Assembly (NCBI GenBank): GCA_022497145.1
Contig: MU385932.1
Coordinates: forward strand, 1 to 64,000
Origin: Rostrohypoxylon terebratum
Lineage: Eukaryota > Ascomycota > Sordariomycetes > Xylariales > Hypoxylaceae
Reading direction: 5' to 3'
DNA: 64,000 bases
Below the pieces are notes generated by a model, which was given only the letters and a program-made list of their open reading frames with translations, had not been told where the DNA came from and ran no database searches. The translations under genes and the position numbers were made by a program. Shown here in pieces: positions 10,941 through 21,466 of the stretch; position 1 is the first letter of the stretch, and each line of letters opens with the position of its first letter.

Positions 10941-12434
10941 TCACATTTCTGAAGCCTCACGTTTCACACCCTCCACCAATGTCCTCAGTTGAGCACGAGA
11001 GCAACCCGTAAATTTGCTCTCTTGTTCTTTGGTCAGAGAGATTTCATCCACATCGAACTCTGCGCCAGCTCTGAGGAGAACCTCCACCGATTTCCAGAAC
11101 CGGGTGTCCGGTCGCAAGTCATAGCCAGCAGTCCAGTGACGACACACCAGCAAGACAATTGGCTTTCTCCCATATCCGTCTCGACGGTTCACGTCAGCAC
11201 CCAGGGAAATTATATGCGAAATCAGTTCAGGTAATCCAGGTGCTGCAGCATTGCTAAGCGCAGTGTTTCCGTAGCCGTCAATAGCATTGATGTCCGCGCC
11301 TGCTTCCACAAGCCTGGAAAGTAACGGGAATTGTGGAGGAGGGTTAAGTTTGTCAAACCGTTGTTTTGGTTGGATCGTTCCCATTCTAAATGCCCTTTCA
11401 TAATTAGATCCGCAGCAATCGAAATTCTCCGCGGCAGCAGTAATGGGAAGCTGTGTTCCATGGTGGACATTATTTGGCGCAGCTTTGGCGCCAGCATCCA
11501 ACATTTTCCAGGCAAGGCTGAATCGACGGTGTTGGAGCACAGGCACTAGTATTCCTCCCTGATAACGGTTGTCCTCAACCTCGACGTCAGCTCCAAGGTC
11601 GATCAGCTTTCCGGCTGTGTCGAAACTTGCTTCTTCGATTGCCGCACGCAAAGGGGTTAATCCATTCTCGTCTCTTTCATTGATAGAAAAAATGCGCTTC
11701 TGGACGAGATATTCCACCAGCCGTGTCAAACTATTAACAAGAGGAGTCAGTAACTAATTCTTTGTGATGGTATTGGCTTCTTTTTTGCATGTCTCGGGGG
11801 TGATTACTCCCAAAACAGGACATATATAAGTGATACCCAGAGAGAAAAAAGGGACTCTAAATGTTACATACCCGTATGCAGCAGCAAAAGAAATGGCTGT
11901 GTGACAACATAAGTTTTCTGGCCATCCACGAAACCCATGAAGATAATCCCTTCTTGTTAAAATGCGAGGGCATGCGCCTCGTGAAAGTAGGAGTATGGCA
12001 AGGTCTTCGTGGTGCCCTTTGATGGCCTCCATTAGAGGCGCTTTGCTGGCGGCCACTACATCGTAGCCATGTTTGCAACGTTTATTATTCGCACCAATGA
12101 TCTGTGGATTCTTGTCTAGCATCCAAGCGGCAACATTTGTCGCACCATGACTGCAAACTCTAAGAAAAGAGATGTTGTCAGGCGTAATCACCTTGAAGTC
12201 TACGGCTGCTTGTAGGGTGCCAACTCTATCCGTATCCAGAGCAAAACGGATTATTCGACGAGTCGTGGATTGCTTGTACAATATCGGGTTAACAATAGCA
12301 TATAGTTGTCGATTAACGAGGGCAAGAGATGCGAAATGCCGTCTGTCTCGTCTGTCTCGTCTGTCGGGTTTGCGAATGACTTCGCTTGCTATCATATGTA
12401 GGAGTTCAACGGGTAGGCTGGTTAAGACAGCCAT
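10941..12434 (-). CDS. F-box and ankyrin-repeat protein (intact copy)
   Basis: A two-exon gene: 12434-11872 and 11730-10941. The 141-nt intron has a GTATGT donor and a TTAATAG acceptor. The join completes a Gly codon and restores an ankyrin unit (YGLTRLVEYLVQKR), giving a 450-aa protein. Residues 1-50 are an F-box beginning SLPVELLHMIASEV, the Skp1-binding module of SCF ubiquitin ligases. Ankyrin-like repeats follow from about residue 90, with clear units around NGLTPLRAAIEEASFDTAGKLIDLGADV and GNTALSNAAAPGLPELISHIISLGADV. A DRRDRRDRR repeat near residue 25 comes from a 9-bp tandem repeat in the DNA. Such proteins are inferred to be substrate receptors for SCF ligases, with the ankyrins choosing the target. 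No target is predictable. A broken relative lies 1.5 kb away on the same strand. Confidence 0.82.
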
Positions 12435-12571
12435 GGCGAAGGCTTAAGGTAGGGCGTCTGTGAGAAGAACCTTAAGTTGTTTCTTTACCAGTATTGATTG
12501 GGTTCGTGTTAAATTTAAAGGAAGAGACCGTAGAAAATCTATGTTGTGCTTGAATCAAATGGACCAAGAGT

Positions 12572-12599
12572 GTGCGCTAGACAGTGCGCTAGACAGTGC
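12572..12599 (+). repeat. 12-bp tandem repeat, 2.3 copies
   Basis: The unit GTGCGCTAGACA occurs twice in tandem, followed by a partial third copy. It sits upstream of the intact F-box/ankyrin gene, in its likely promoter. Confidence 0.7.
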
Positions 12600-13684
12600 C
12601 CCTCACCCACAGATTTACATACCTAATGTGTACGAGGAAAGTGCGTAAGGCAATGTGTGGGGTACCTACACAGTAACTGTGATTTAATTTTTATTTTAAA
12701 GAAAGCAACGTCGTTTCCCTCTTAATTTGTCTATTGTCAGTGTCGACTAAGTACATAGCTCTAGTGCTATGGTCGTACCTACCTAATACTCATTCGTACT
12801 GTAATACGCACTGTACTAATAAGTGACACTCTGCTGTCTCCTCGATATTTTACTTATTAAACAAGTCACCAAGTATCTCCTCATTGGACAAGACCCTACT
12901 TAGTACTAGAGGCTCCTTTGAGACAATCGATCTGAGTTTTGAAAATATTTGTGCTTAAATGTTAAGTTCGTAAATATGATACTACCTGGTAACCTAGTCT
13001 ATGTAGAGTAGTCGTGAGTACATAAGTATAATCATACAAAAAGCGGTTTGAGCTTTTCGTCTAAGAGAAACAACATCACTTCCTCATTGAATACCCTAAT
13101 ATATGGTCAACAAAGTATCACACATATTTCCATCGCCAGCACTAGCTTGTGACGCTGACCCGTGCCTTCGGAAGCCAGTGCTAGTAAAAGAGCTATAAGG
13201 GCAAGAACAAATGATTTTGACAGTGATAGGTTCTAGGGATATATCTACAATCACACCCGTTGATCTGTTGAGATACCCTTTTCAACCACTCACAGGCACA
13301 CGATTTATAGAGTTCTTAAATTGAGTTCCGAGTTACCTCTAAATATCCATTTCAAGTTACCGTTTCCCGTCGTCGTGGATGGCTATCAGGTAGGAAAACA
13401 GTTTCTCATCACCGCCCAACCGAGCAAGGCCCTGGCTCTCGGCCCCATAAGCAGTTGGTTTGAGAACTCTCCAAGGAAAATCTCAAACGTGTTTAAACAT
13501 CACCACTTCTTAGGTGTAAGGCAAATTGATGCAACGATCCCGCTAGATTGGCCACGGCCGGGTGATACAGGCCCTTAGGAGGGTCCTAGTGTACATCATA
13601 CAGTTTTCTTTAAGGACATAACTAAAAGAATCACAGCGGAGTATCCCCTTGGGCTTATTACAGGCTCTAGAGTTAGTTCCTAGG

Positions 13685-13726
13685 CCTAACCCTAACCCTG
13701 GTCCTAGTCCTAACCCTAGCCCTAAG
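13685..13726 (-). repeat. Degenerate telomere-like tract (CCCTAA type)
   Basis: The tract reads as CCTAA and CCCTAA units interspersed with diverged copies (CCTGGT, CCTAGT, CCTAGC). This is what an ageing interstitial telomere array would look like. It lies just 3' of the broken F-box/ankyrin gene. Confidence 0.65.
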
Positions 13727-13952
13727 CAGTCGACAATATGGGAGTGAGAAGAGATTTTTTTTTAAAAGTCTATATCTAGTAATGTCGTAGAGTCCTACGA
13801 TGGCCGATTCTGGTGTTCGCAGTAGTTCAACCACTTCACAAGATCTAATTAATCAATACATTTTCTTGGTTTAGTTATCATAATCAGGTATTATATAGGT
13901 GATAAGACTCAACTAGGCGACGAGAATACAGAGAACTGTCAAATATCTCGCC

Positions 13953-15996
13953 TCACATAAATAAAGAAGGATGAAGGGCGAGAGTCACGGCGATATCGGG
14001 AGCAGATGATAGTACGGCGGGAATCCAAGCTTCCTCCTTCGAAAGTGGCGCCTCATGCTTATCTAGAATAGCAGCGAGTATCCCGACATCCCCCCGCCGT
14101 ATTGCATGCTGTATAGGTTTCAAGATTGCTCCCATTTTTTGACCATTCCCTGTATCCTTGCTTTTATACGCATCTGCCCCGTGTTCCATCAGTAACAGAA
14201 CTGCCTCCCGGTGGCCGGCTTTCACAGCTCGTGACAGAGGAAGATCATTTTCGCCATCGAAACCGTTGATATTTGGCGAACCTTGGAGCAGCCTACGAAG
14301 GACTCCGAGATGACTCCAACATGCGGCCTCTTGGAGCCATTCGATTGGGTCATGGCATTCTTGATCCCGCCTAGCTATGCCACGACTCAAGAAAAAGTCC
14401 ACTGCTTTCTTATCTCGATATCGCAAAGCCGTCATGAAATACACACCTTTATCATTTAACCCCGGGTTGAAATTTATCCACATAGTTAGTAGAGATTCAA
14501 ATTCTGTGTCATGATTATGGAAAAACCCAGTCTGTCCGTGTCGATCGTCGAGTGTGGCAGAAACCCAGTCATCCATCAATTCAGGAAACTCCTCTGAACT
14601 TGCTCCATATTCCAAGAGTAATTTGACGCATTCAAAGGATTTCTCCTCACAGGCAAGCTCCAAGACTAATTCGAGATGATCGGCGGAAAGGTTCTGCTCC
14701 GTTGCTATGCTGAGAATGAATTCAAGGAATTCGAAATCTCCAGACTCTATGGACCGTCTCATTTCATCCACAAGAGGCGACTCGTAGTACGCGTTGGACG
14801 AATTGAAGTCCAGTCGGGAGGAATACCTCATCAATAAGGATATCTTTTCCTTCAACTTTTCCTTAACTCTTGTATCGCGTACCCGTGGCAAGATCAGAAT
14901 GAAACTTAATGCGGTTCTCCCCAGGCCGACATCTAGATCCACTTCAGCGCTATGTCGGAGCAAAATGGACATTCCCTCAACAGTCCCGTTGACACATGCT
15001 TCTCCTAGCGGTGTAACTCTTGATCCAGCGTGTCAAACCCATTTATATCAGCCCCAAGGCCAATTATTTTCTCTAGCAAACTGTATTGTTCGGTATAACC
15101 GCTCTGTTTGTTGGAGAACCGGGACCTCTCATGAATACACAAGTGGAGTGGTCCTAATTTAGTGAAAGGCGAGAGAACATCGATGCGTGATCCAGCATTA
15201 ATCAAAATGTCTGCAATCATGAAACAGTCTGTTTGAATAGCTAGCCACAGGAGCGGACAATTATCGGAATCTGAGTTAACATCAGCGCCAAGTCGGATCA
15301 GTTCGTTGACCACTGCGGAACTTTGGTGGCCCATGATTGCGTAGTGTAGACACATAAGGCCTTCGCGATCAGGGGTATTGATGTCCATGAGATTAAGTCT
15401 AACCAGATCTCTAACAATGGATATTGAACCGTAGTAGGAGGCGACATGTATAGCCGACTTCAGACCATCTTCGCACAATGAATCGTCTGAATCATCCAAG
15501 GGAGAGAAAAATAATGGGGAAAATGTGAGGCATGCCCCTTCGGCAATTAATAGTTGAGCTATAGTAGGCTGATTTTCCCGAATGGCGCAATATAACGGAG
15601 AGGTATCTGGGTTAACATCGTCATCGTCATCATAAACCGGCTCAGCGTCCGGAGTAGCGCCATGGTCCAGAAGCCAACCCACAGTTTCCACTTGGTGCTG
15701 TCCGACGGCAATGTAAAGGGCAGAATATCGGCCGCACACTTCAATTTGAGTGTTGAGATAAGATTGAAAAAGAGTGCTTTCTCAAGTGTCTCAATTCGCC
15801 CGTGCCTAGCTGCCCAAATGACTGCACTTGAGCTGTTCTGATCTCTGTCGTAGGCGTATAAGATTGGATTGATTATTTGATGCAGGCGCCGACATGTGAG
15901 AGCTAGTGCTGCTAAAGAATGAGTTCGACACAGCCTTGGGAAAGTTCTGGCGATCAATAACCAGAGTTCATTGGGTAACGAGTTGAAAGATGCCAT
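13953..15996 (-). pseudogene. F-box and ankyrin-repeat gene broken by two frameshifts
   Basis: Three consecutive frames on one strand together encode a protein of about 680 aa. It has an F-box (start ATG at 15996, SLPNELWLLIARTF) followed by many ankyrin units. The first break lies near a T5 run around 15770-15785. Downstream, conserved ankyrin sequence (CGRYSALYIAVGQHQVETV) is in another frame. The second break is near 15015-15030, at CAAGAGTT; the next frame begins VTPLGEACVNGTVEGMSILLRH, again a standard ankyrin unit. Each break needs +1 or -2 bases to restore reading. An AG duplication would explain the second. No plausible intron of normal size spans either break. The gene may be a recent pseudogene, or the breaks may be assembly errors in an otherwise intact relative of the gene at 10941-12434. 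Confidence 0.65.
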
Positions 15997-16359
15997 GTTG
16001 GAGGGAGGAGGTGGCGGGATTGATTGGAATGAGGGTGAAACAGACGGGAAGATTCGAAAATCGAAATTGAAAGAAAGTGGCAGGACGACAGATGATACTT
16101 TATGAAAAAATAAACATTTCAATTAATTTAGGTAAACACTTATTCATTTTTATTCAAAAAGGAGGTTCAAGGGACGCCGGGACCAGGATGACGACCGAGC
16201 CCCCAGGTCCACGCAATAATTCGATTGGGTATTATGGATTATTTTAGATCTCGGGATAGACGCCGCTATCCATGCAAACTCCCTAAACTCAATGCCAATT
16301 AGACTTCCCGCTCTTTATGTCCAACTCAACATCCCCCCTTCCTCTATCGATTTCCCTTC
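15997..16359. other. Short intergenic region
   Basis: This 363-bp spacer contains the likely promoter of the broken F-box/ankyrin gene and the 3' end of the GPI-type gene. The F-box frame stays open upstream to 16122, but the ATG at 15996 directly precedes the F-box and is preferred. Nothing else is seen. Confidence 0.5.
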
Positions 16360-16989
16360 CTACAACATGGCAGCAGCGCCCAAGACACCTGCCGCGGCAA
16401 CGGCACCGGCAAATATGCCAGTAGGTCGCGCAGCCAAGGCCTTGGACACAGAGCTAGTGCTGGCGCCGGCGCCGGAGCTGGTGCCGGAGCTGGCAGCACC
16501 AGTGCACCCTGCCGCGACATATACCTCGAGCGCGGTGACGACCTGGGCGATACTCGCGGCCCCCTCGGAATCCGCACACTGGGACGCGAGGGCGCTAATG
16601 CTGCCGCTTTTCGCGGAGAGCCAACTGCTGGCCTGCTGGTCGTAGGAGCTGTAGGCCACGCTGAGGGAAGAGGGCACGGCGGCCGTCAACTGGCACAGGA
16701 CGCTCGAGTCTTCGAAGTCGACCGTTTCGACGAATGACATGAAGAACGTTTCTAGGTTGGCTGGGGGCGTCGGCGCGTCTGTGATGATGGCTTCGGCGGA
16801 TGATGAGCATGCGCTGCTGACGCTGTCTGCGTTGCTGCTGGAGCTGGAGCTGGAGGGCTGGGCCTCGCGCACCTCGACGACTACGTGCTCCGCGCGCAAG
16901 TCGCGTAGGTTCTTCAGCGCCTCTGGGCTGTAAGTGGCGAGAGCAGTGGAGGTAAGGCCGAGGACGGCGACGATGTTCTTTGAGACCAT
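16360..16989 (-). CDS. Serine-rich secreted protein with probable GPI anchor
   Basis: A single-exon 209-aa protein with a clear secretion signal (residues 1 to about 19, ending ALATYS). A short charged region and a serine run (about 46-52) follow, and then a compact domain with two cysteines, around VLCQLTAAVPSSLSVAYSSYDQQ and ALASQCADSEG. A Ser/Gly/Ala-rich stalk leads to a C-terminal hydrophobic tail (about 190-209) preceded by small residues, the pattern of a GPI-attachment signal. It resembles the small fungal cell-surface proteins annotated in some plant-associated ascomycetes as infection-structure-specific proteins, but I offer that only as a tentative likeness. The inferred location is the plasma membrane or cell wall. 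The frame's codons are clearly more GC-rich than the flanking DNA. Confidence 0.8.
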   Translation of the reverse strand: MVSKNIVAVLGLTSTALATYSPEALKNLRDLRAEHVVVEVREAQPSSSSSSSNADSVSSACSSSAEAIITDAPTPPANLETFFMSFVETVDFEDSSVLCQLTAAVPSSLSVAYSSYDQQASSWLSAKSGSISALASQCADSEGAASIAQVVTALEVYVAAGCTGAASSGTSSGAGASTSSVSKALAARPTGIFAGAVAAAGVLGAAAML

Positions 16990-18023
16990 TTTAGTGGTTT
17001 TGGTACTAGAAGTATAAGTATTTGTGAAGTAGGTGAGTTGTTAGACTGGTGAAGTGCTCGCTCGGAGAAGTATTTCAAGTGAGATGCGATAGGGCTCAGT
17101 GAAGTGAGTGTAGATCCGAGGATAAGAAGCCACCATGGGAAGGTTGCCTTTACTATGTATAAGGGAACCTAATGAACCTAATGATACTTATTACCTACTA
17201 GGTATTCATCCTCTCCCGTCGCGACTGCCTCATTGATCGATTTCGCATTGTTTTCCCCCAGCTATATGGGTCCTGAGATCTATAATGCCAAGTTCTTTTC
17301 CCGGGCGATGACTGGTTGTTTTCAGCTGCGCCGCTGAGCTTAATCGGCAAGCCCAAATTATGGCGCACCTTCCAGCACTAATAGGTCCATATCGGGGCTA
17401 GTACGGGGTAAATTGTCATTTAAAAACTGACGAGTCGGCCCTGGAAATGCAGGTACTGCAGCTGCTGCCTGACGGAGAATTCTTTACTGAGACAGGGGCA
17501 ATTAGCGAGCTTCGGCAGCCAATGAGATTCATGGATGGTTTTCTTAGTATTAATAGTGTACTTAGTGGGGTCAAGCTGGAAGTAAACCGGCACACCATCC
17601 GACGCTAATTTTTTTCATCTTTTTTCACAACAAAGTAAAAAATATTCGCACGTTATCATGTTCCTAAATCCCTCAGAACAGTATCGCAACCATCTGCATT
17701 CCAACTGTTCACCAGGAGACTGGATTTCTTTGGTCTTGAAATAATCATGTATGGCTATGGTGGTCGGCTGAAAGATTCATTTAGGCAGACACGAAAAGGT
17801 GTTCAAAATGTCTCAGAGTAGGTATTCATACTTCAAATCGGGATAAACCCCTCTGCCCCCTTCACGTTCAAGAAAACGCCAAATTTCCAAAATGGATTAT
17901 AAATATACTTCGAGTGCCAATTTGGCTGAACTAATGATAGATATTCTCTATATTTCACGAAGGATAACTTTTATGATCATTTCCGCAGTATGTATACAGC
18001 ACACCCTGGTGTCTTCTCTGCTT
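16990..18023. other. Intergenic region with one unassigned short frame
   Basis: This 1.0-kb stretch holds the promoter of the GPI-type gene on its left side. An ATG-initiated 53-codon frame on the + strand at 17447-17608 has a protein-like composition, and the open frame extends a little upstream. I cannot assign it, and it may be a gene fragment. Nothing else is recognised. Confidence 0.45.
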
Positions 18024-19571
18024 TTAAGGCTCGGGCTGTTCAGATCCATCAACGTATTTAATCTTATATTCCTTCTCATTTTCCTTAAGATGTTTTTCGG
18101 CTAGAGCAGCCTCAGCAGGGAGCCCGATCTCGTCAAGAAAGTCAATACAGTCAAATTTCTCAACGTCCCGGTTAGAAGCGTCACACTTCAGCAAAACGCG
18201 CAGGAACTCGTCAACGGGAGCGTAGAGCGCGAACCTGACCATGCCGACACAAATCTTGGCCCAGGTAACGACCCAGCCGTCAAGAGTGCCTTCAGCTCCA
18301 CGAAATTATATCGTCCTACTAGCATTTCTGGGGGCCGGGCCCCTCCGTCCAAATTCTCCGCAGTTATACGTCTCGAAGTTCACATACCCACGGCCGCGAG
18401 GGTACATCAGCCATGAGATATCACAACTACTAGGAGATTCATAGATTTGGCTCACGCCCTCGAACACACTTGGGTCGTTAGTATAAGCGCTGAAATCTAT
18501 CTCACGGCTTGGATTAAGAGCCATCGCGTCTAATTCCTCGTTGGACTACCGAATATTTTCCATCTTTCTCATGGTTCGCTCACGACTAGGATCACTCTCA
18601 ATCTCCGTGGAACCTCTGAAGTCTGTTTTCACAGACATCCTTTCAACCCTGTTCAAGATTTCCTCGTCGATGTCCCTCAACTTATCCATTGGAACATTGG
18701 CATCATGAACTTGACCATCGGGGAATCTCCATTGGAAGGGTTCGTAGTGACCAGGTTCTCGGGTTTGCGCGAAGGCCTCTCTAGTTTTCAGGTCTCTATT
18801 CTCGTCCCTGAATGATATTGGTTCTTCTCCGTATCTGACATCGGTAGCTACGTAATCCTTGCATTGGTCAAGTAGATCTATCAACTGCTTACGGTCGTGT
18901 TCACCTTGGCCCCTGCCGGTTGAAATCGCGGTCTTCTTACGGGCTGTTGGGGTCAAATGATTTGCTTGTCGATTGGGGTGGTTAAGATTTACGAAAAGGT
19001 GCTCGGAACTCCAGACCAAGGCCGAGATACGTCTCATGTTGGCCAAGTCGAATCTCTCGGAGCCTTTACCTACATGGACATGCAATCCACAAGTTTTATT
19101 CACACGGCACCTAAATGTATTTATTAGCAACTTGCGGGCGTAGTCAAGTATTTCGAACGCAATCGGTATCGTAGGCTCAACGGGGCTTATAACCTCAACA
19201 CTCGCCCACCCGTATTTTTTCAACCAGTCATTTGAATCATCCTCTTCCTGTACACTTATATCATATTTGACTGTCCAAGCCGAGTACCGGTCGAGAGCCT
19301 GTTCAGCATAAGTGCTCTTGTATTCGCGTGTTTTGACGTCAATTCTGGTCTCGAGTCCGTGGTCCTGGAAGAGTTTTCTAATAGCCTCATGAACCTCCTT
19401 TTCTGGATCTGGTATAGTTCCAGTCAACCTAAAGAGAGGAGCTAGGCCCTCCACGCCACCTAAAGGGTCGCGATCCCTCGGCCTAAGCCACGGAACTAGG
19501 AATTCCAACTCTACGCCGAACGTGGTGCGGTCAGGCCGCGGTTCTGCTGAGGATTCAGTACTGGCAGGCAT
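18024..19571 (-). pseudogene. Putative amidoligase gene interrupted by two in-frame stop codons
   Basis: One reading frame runs from the ATG at 19571 to a stop at 18024 (about 515 codons) and matches the fungal members of the amidoligase family (Pfam Amidoligase_2), ATP-grasp-related enzymes thought to form amide or peptide bonds. Visible family signatures are TFGVELEF (about 17-24) and CGLHVHVG (161-168), then a GYVNFETY segment, a RTI-x-FRGAEGTLDG segment and a C-terminal VRFALYAPVDEF helix. A TAG at 18546-18548 (codon 342) and a TAA at 18306-18308 (codon 422) interrupt it with no change of frame. The TAA stands exactly where the family has a strongly conserved Glu (EFR..GT). This suggests a pseudogene with two nonsense changes. 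RNA editing of the stops or read-through remains possible because the rest of the frame is intact. Confidence 0.8.
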
Positions 19572-20050
19572 AATGGTGTTTTACTTTCTTTCGATTAACT
19601 TGCTGATGAAAATTATACACTCGACCAGTCCCTATCACGATCCAACAGGTACTCACCAACGGCGGGCATGTGCCTAGGTAGGTACCTAGCAGGTGAGTTT
19701 TCGCCAATTTGGCTCGGCTTATAGTTCCGAACTCTAGCTGAACGTATTTATCGTCCTTTTTTACCAGAGAACATACCTATTCTTTCAAGGAGACACTGTT
19801 AGCTAAGCTCAGTAAATTTGAATGTTGTTGTTAAGTCTTTGTTCGATCACGAATAGCATGGGGTTACTTTAGCCATGGTCCCTTGAATCTTGCATGAGGA
19901 TGAGCCTATTCGATTCTCCACCACGTTTCTAGGTATTTAGACTCTAATGCATCTAACTAGAGGTACATTTTGGGTATATCGGTCTATATCGCAAGCATTC
20001 GCATAAATAGTATCAAGCTCTAACGGGAGCAAACACAGCACCGTCCTTTT
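19572..20050. other. Intergenic region
   Basis: This 480-bp spacer contains the presumed amidoligase promoter and a dense cluster of the TAGGTA/ACCTA motif (19669-19690). No coding sequence is recognised. Confidence 0.5.
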
Positions 20051-21466
20051 TTAACTCTTGCTAGATCCCTTATGTTCAACGTTCCAATCCAAAATTTGTT
20101 GGCACATACCCTCCATCGTGTCATGTATCGGACTGTACCCGATCCCGCCCTCCTTAACGCTTTTCCGCGCTCCTGCATCCGTGGCTAGGAAATGGGTACT
20201 GGCGCTGAACACCGGCGGCTGCAACAACGCCAAGTCGCCCTTCGGCCGGGGCACAACCCACCGCAGAACCGGCATGCGGCTGGCTAGATCGACCCACTCC
20301 ACGATATGCGCGAGGACCAACATGACGGCCGGCTGCAAGTACACGATCTTGATCTTCGGCGTCTCCACCGTGTTCATCAGCAGCTTATAAAAATCGTCAT
20401 AAAGCGGCGGTGGTCCTTCATCCGACACCGTGAACGGCCTGCCCGCACACCCAGGCATCTTCCCGCGCCCGTCTGCGCCGTTCACGAGCGCGGCTTCGAA
20501 AAGCAGGTGCGCGAGCGACACGTGGCCCGCCGTTACGAAGTTCTGCGCAACATTGCGTATCCAGCTCGGCACCGTGCCAGCGCGCAGACACATCCCCACA
20601 ACCTGGTCGCCGTAACTGCTGCCGTAGATCCCATTCGCGGGCCTCACAATACCGGTTCGAAACGAGTCGCTATTCGCCGCGGAGATCAGACGTTCCGCTA
20701 CCGCCTTCGCGTGCGCGTAGTTCCCGAAGAAGTCGCCGTGCGGGCGCAGCGGGCGGTCGAAGTCCGAGTCGTCGATCACCTGCCAGTAGTTCTTAGGGTA
20801 CCAGCGGAAGGGGTTCGCCCAGTAGTGCACCGGCCTGTACGCCACCGAGGCCGAGGACGTGGACACGAAGACGGAAGCCCCGACCTTTTTCGAGGCCGCA
20901 AGCACGTTCTCCACGCCGTCGATGTTCACGCGCTTCACGCGCTCGTACGTCCTCATCGAGCGCTCCGCGAACACGATCACGGCGGCCGTGTGAAAGACCG
21001 TGAGAGGTAAATCCTTCACGCTGGCGGGCCATGGCTTCGAGAACGCAGCTAGGGTGGCTTCGGGAGATGTGATATCGGCTTGCGCGAAATCGACCCGCGA
21101 GGCTGGGCCTGTGGTCATGTCAGGTCGCACCGGTGCGCGGAAATCCACGATGCGGATGTTTTCCGGCGAGTGACCTTGCGCGAGCAGGTGTAAGACGATT
21201 GTACCCCCCACACCGCCGCTTCCGCCCGTAACGATGTATCGCCGGCTGAGTTTTGGCGGCAGATGTTTAGCCCAGGCGATAGGGTTCTTCTGAATTCGCT
21301 TGTAGGTTTCCTTGATCTCCTTCTCCGTCCAGCGGTGTGATGATACCGCAAGGACTTCCGCCGGCGTCTGCTTGAGCGCCGTGTTCAGCTTCCAGACCCA
21401 TGCCACGCCAAGCGCGAGAGCCGTCGCGAGGGTGCCAAGTAGTATTTGTTTTGTCGCAGCGTCCAT
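20051..21466 (-). CDS. 3-beta-hydroxysteroid dehydrogenase/NAD-dependent epimerase family protein
   Basis: A single-exon 471-aa extended short-chain dehydrogenase. An N-terminal hydrophobic segment (about 8-26) suggests an ER or lipid-membrane anchor. The Rossmann dinucleotide motif is GGSGGVGG (81-88), with an acidic residue at the end of the second strand (VDF, about 107-109) favouring NAD. The catalytic pair is Tyr250 and Lys254 in YAHAK, with an upstream Ser in the STSSASVAY region (about 202-210). A second hydrophobic stretch near residues 370-390 could be membrane-associated. The family includes the sterol C-4 decarboxylase ERG26, but this protein is longer and diverges enough that I do not call it ERG26. 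It diverges from the LYC1-like gene, sharing a 625-bp intergenic region. Confidence 0.85.
   Translation of the reverse strand: MDAATKQILLGTLATALALGVAWVWKLNTALKQTPAEVLAVSSHRWTEKEIKETYKRIQKNPIAWAKHLPPKLSRRYIVTGGSGGVGGTIVLHLLAQGHSPENIRIVDFRAPVRPDMTTGPASRVDFAQADITSPEATLAAFSKPWPASVKDLPLTVFHTAAVIVFAERSMRTYERVKRVNIDGVENVLAASKKVGASVFVSTSSASVAYRPVHYWANPFRWYPKNYWQVIDDSDFDRPLRPHGDFFGNYAHAKAVAERLISAANSDSFRTGIVRPANGIYGSSYGDQVVGMCLRAGTVPSWIRNVAQNFVTAGHVSLAHLLFEAALVNGADGRGKMPGCAGRPFTVSDEGPPPLYDDFYKLLMNTVETPKIKIVYLQPAVMLVLAHIVEWVDLASRMPVLRWVVPRPKGDLALLQPPVFSASTHFLATDAGARKSVKEGGIGYSPIHDTMEGMCQQILDWNVEHKGSSKS

Larger units (their letters stand above)
12435..13952. other. Intergenic region with tandem and telomere-like repeats
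   Basis: This 1.5-kb stretch lies between the two F-box/ankyrin genes. It contains a 12-bp tandem repeat (12572-12599), a TAGGTAGG-type motif in reverse orientation near 12776, and a degenerate telomere-like tract (13685-13726). An 85-codon frame at 13321-13578 begins with TTG and is not recognisable. No gene is called. Confidence 0.5.

Noticed and set aside
15005..15790. Introns explaining the frame changes in the right-hand F-box/ankyrin gene
   Set aside because: Candidate GT...AG spans are 20-42 nt, lack branch points and would delete conserved ankyrin residues.
18546..18548. Cryptic intron removing the first amidoligase stop
   Set aside because: The only nearby GT...AG pair that keeps frame spans about 20 nt, which is too short to splice.
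20306..21010. Plus-strand 234-codon open frame
   Set aside because: It is a shadow of the dehydrogenase gene on the minus strand, being Arg/His/Val-rich with no recognisable domain.
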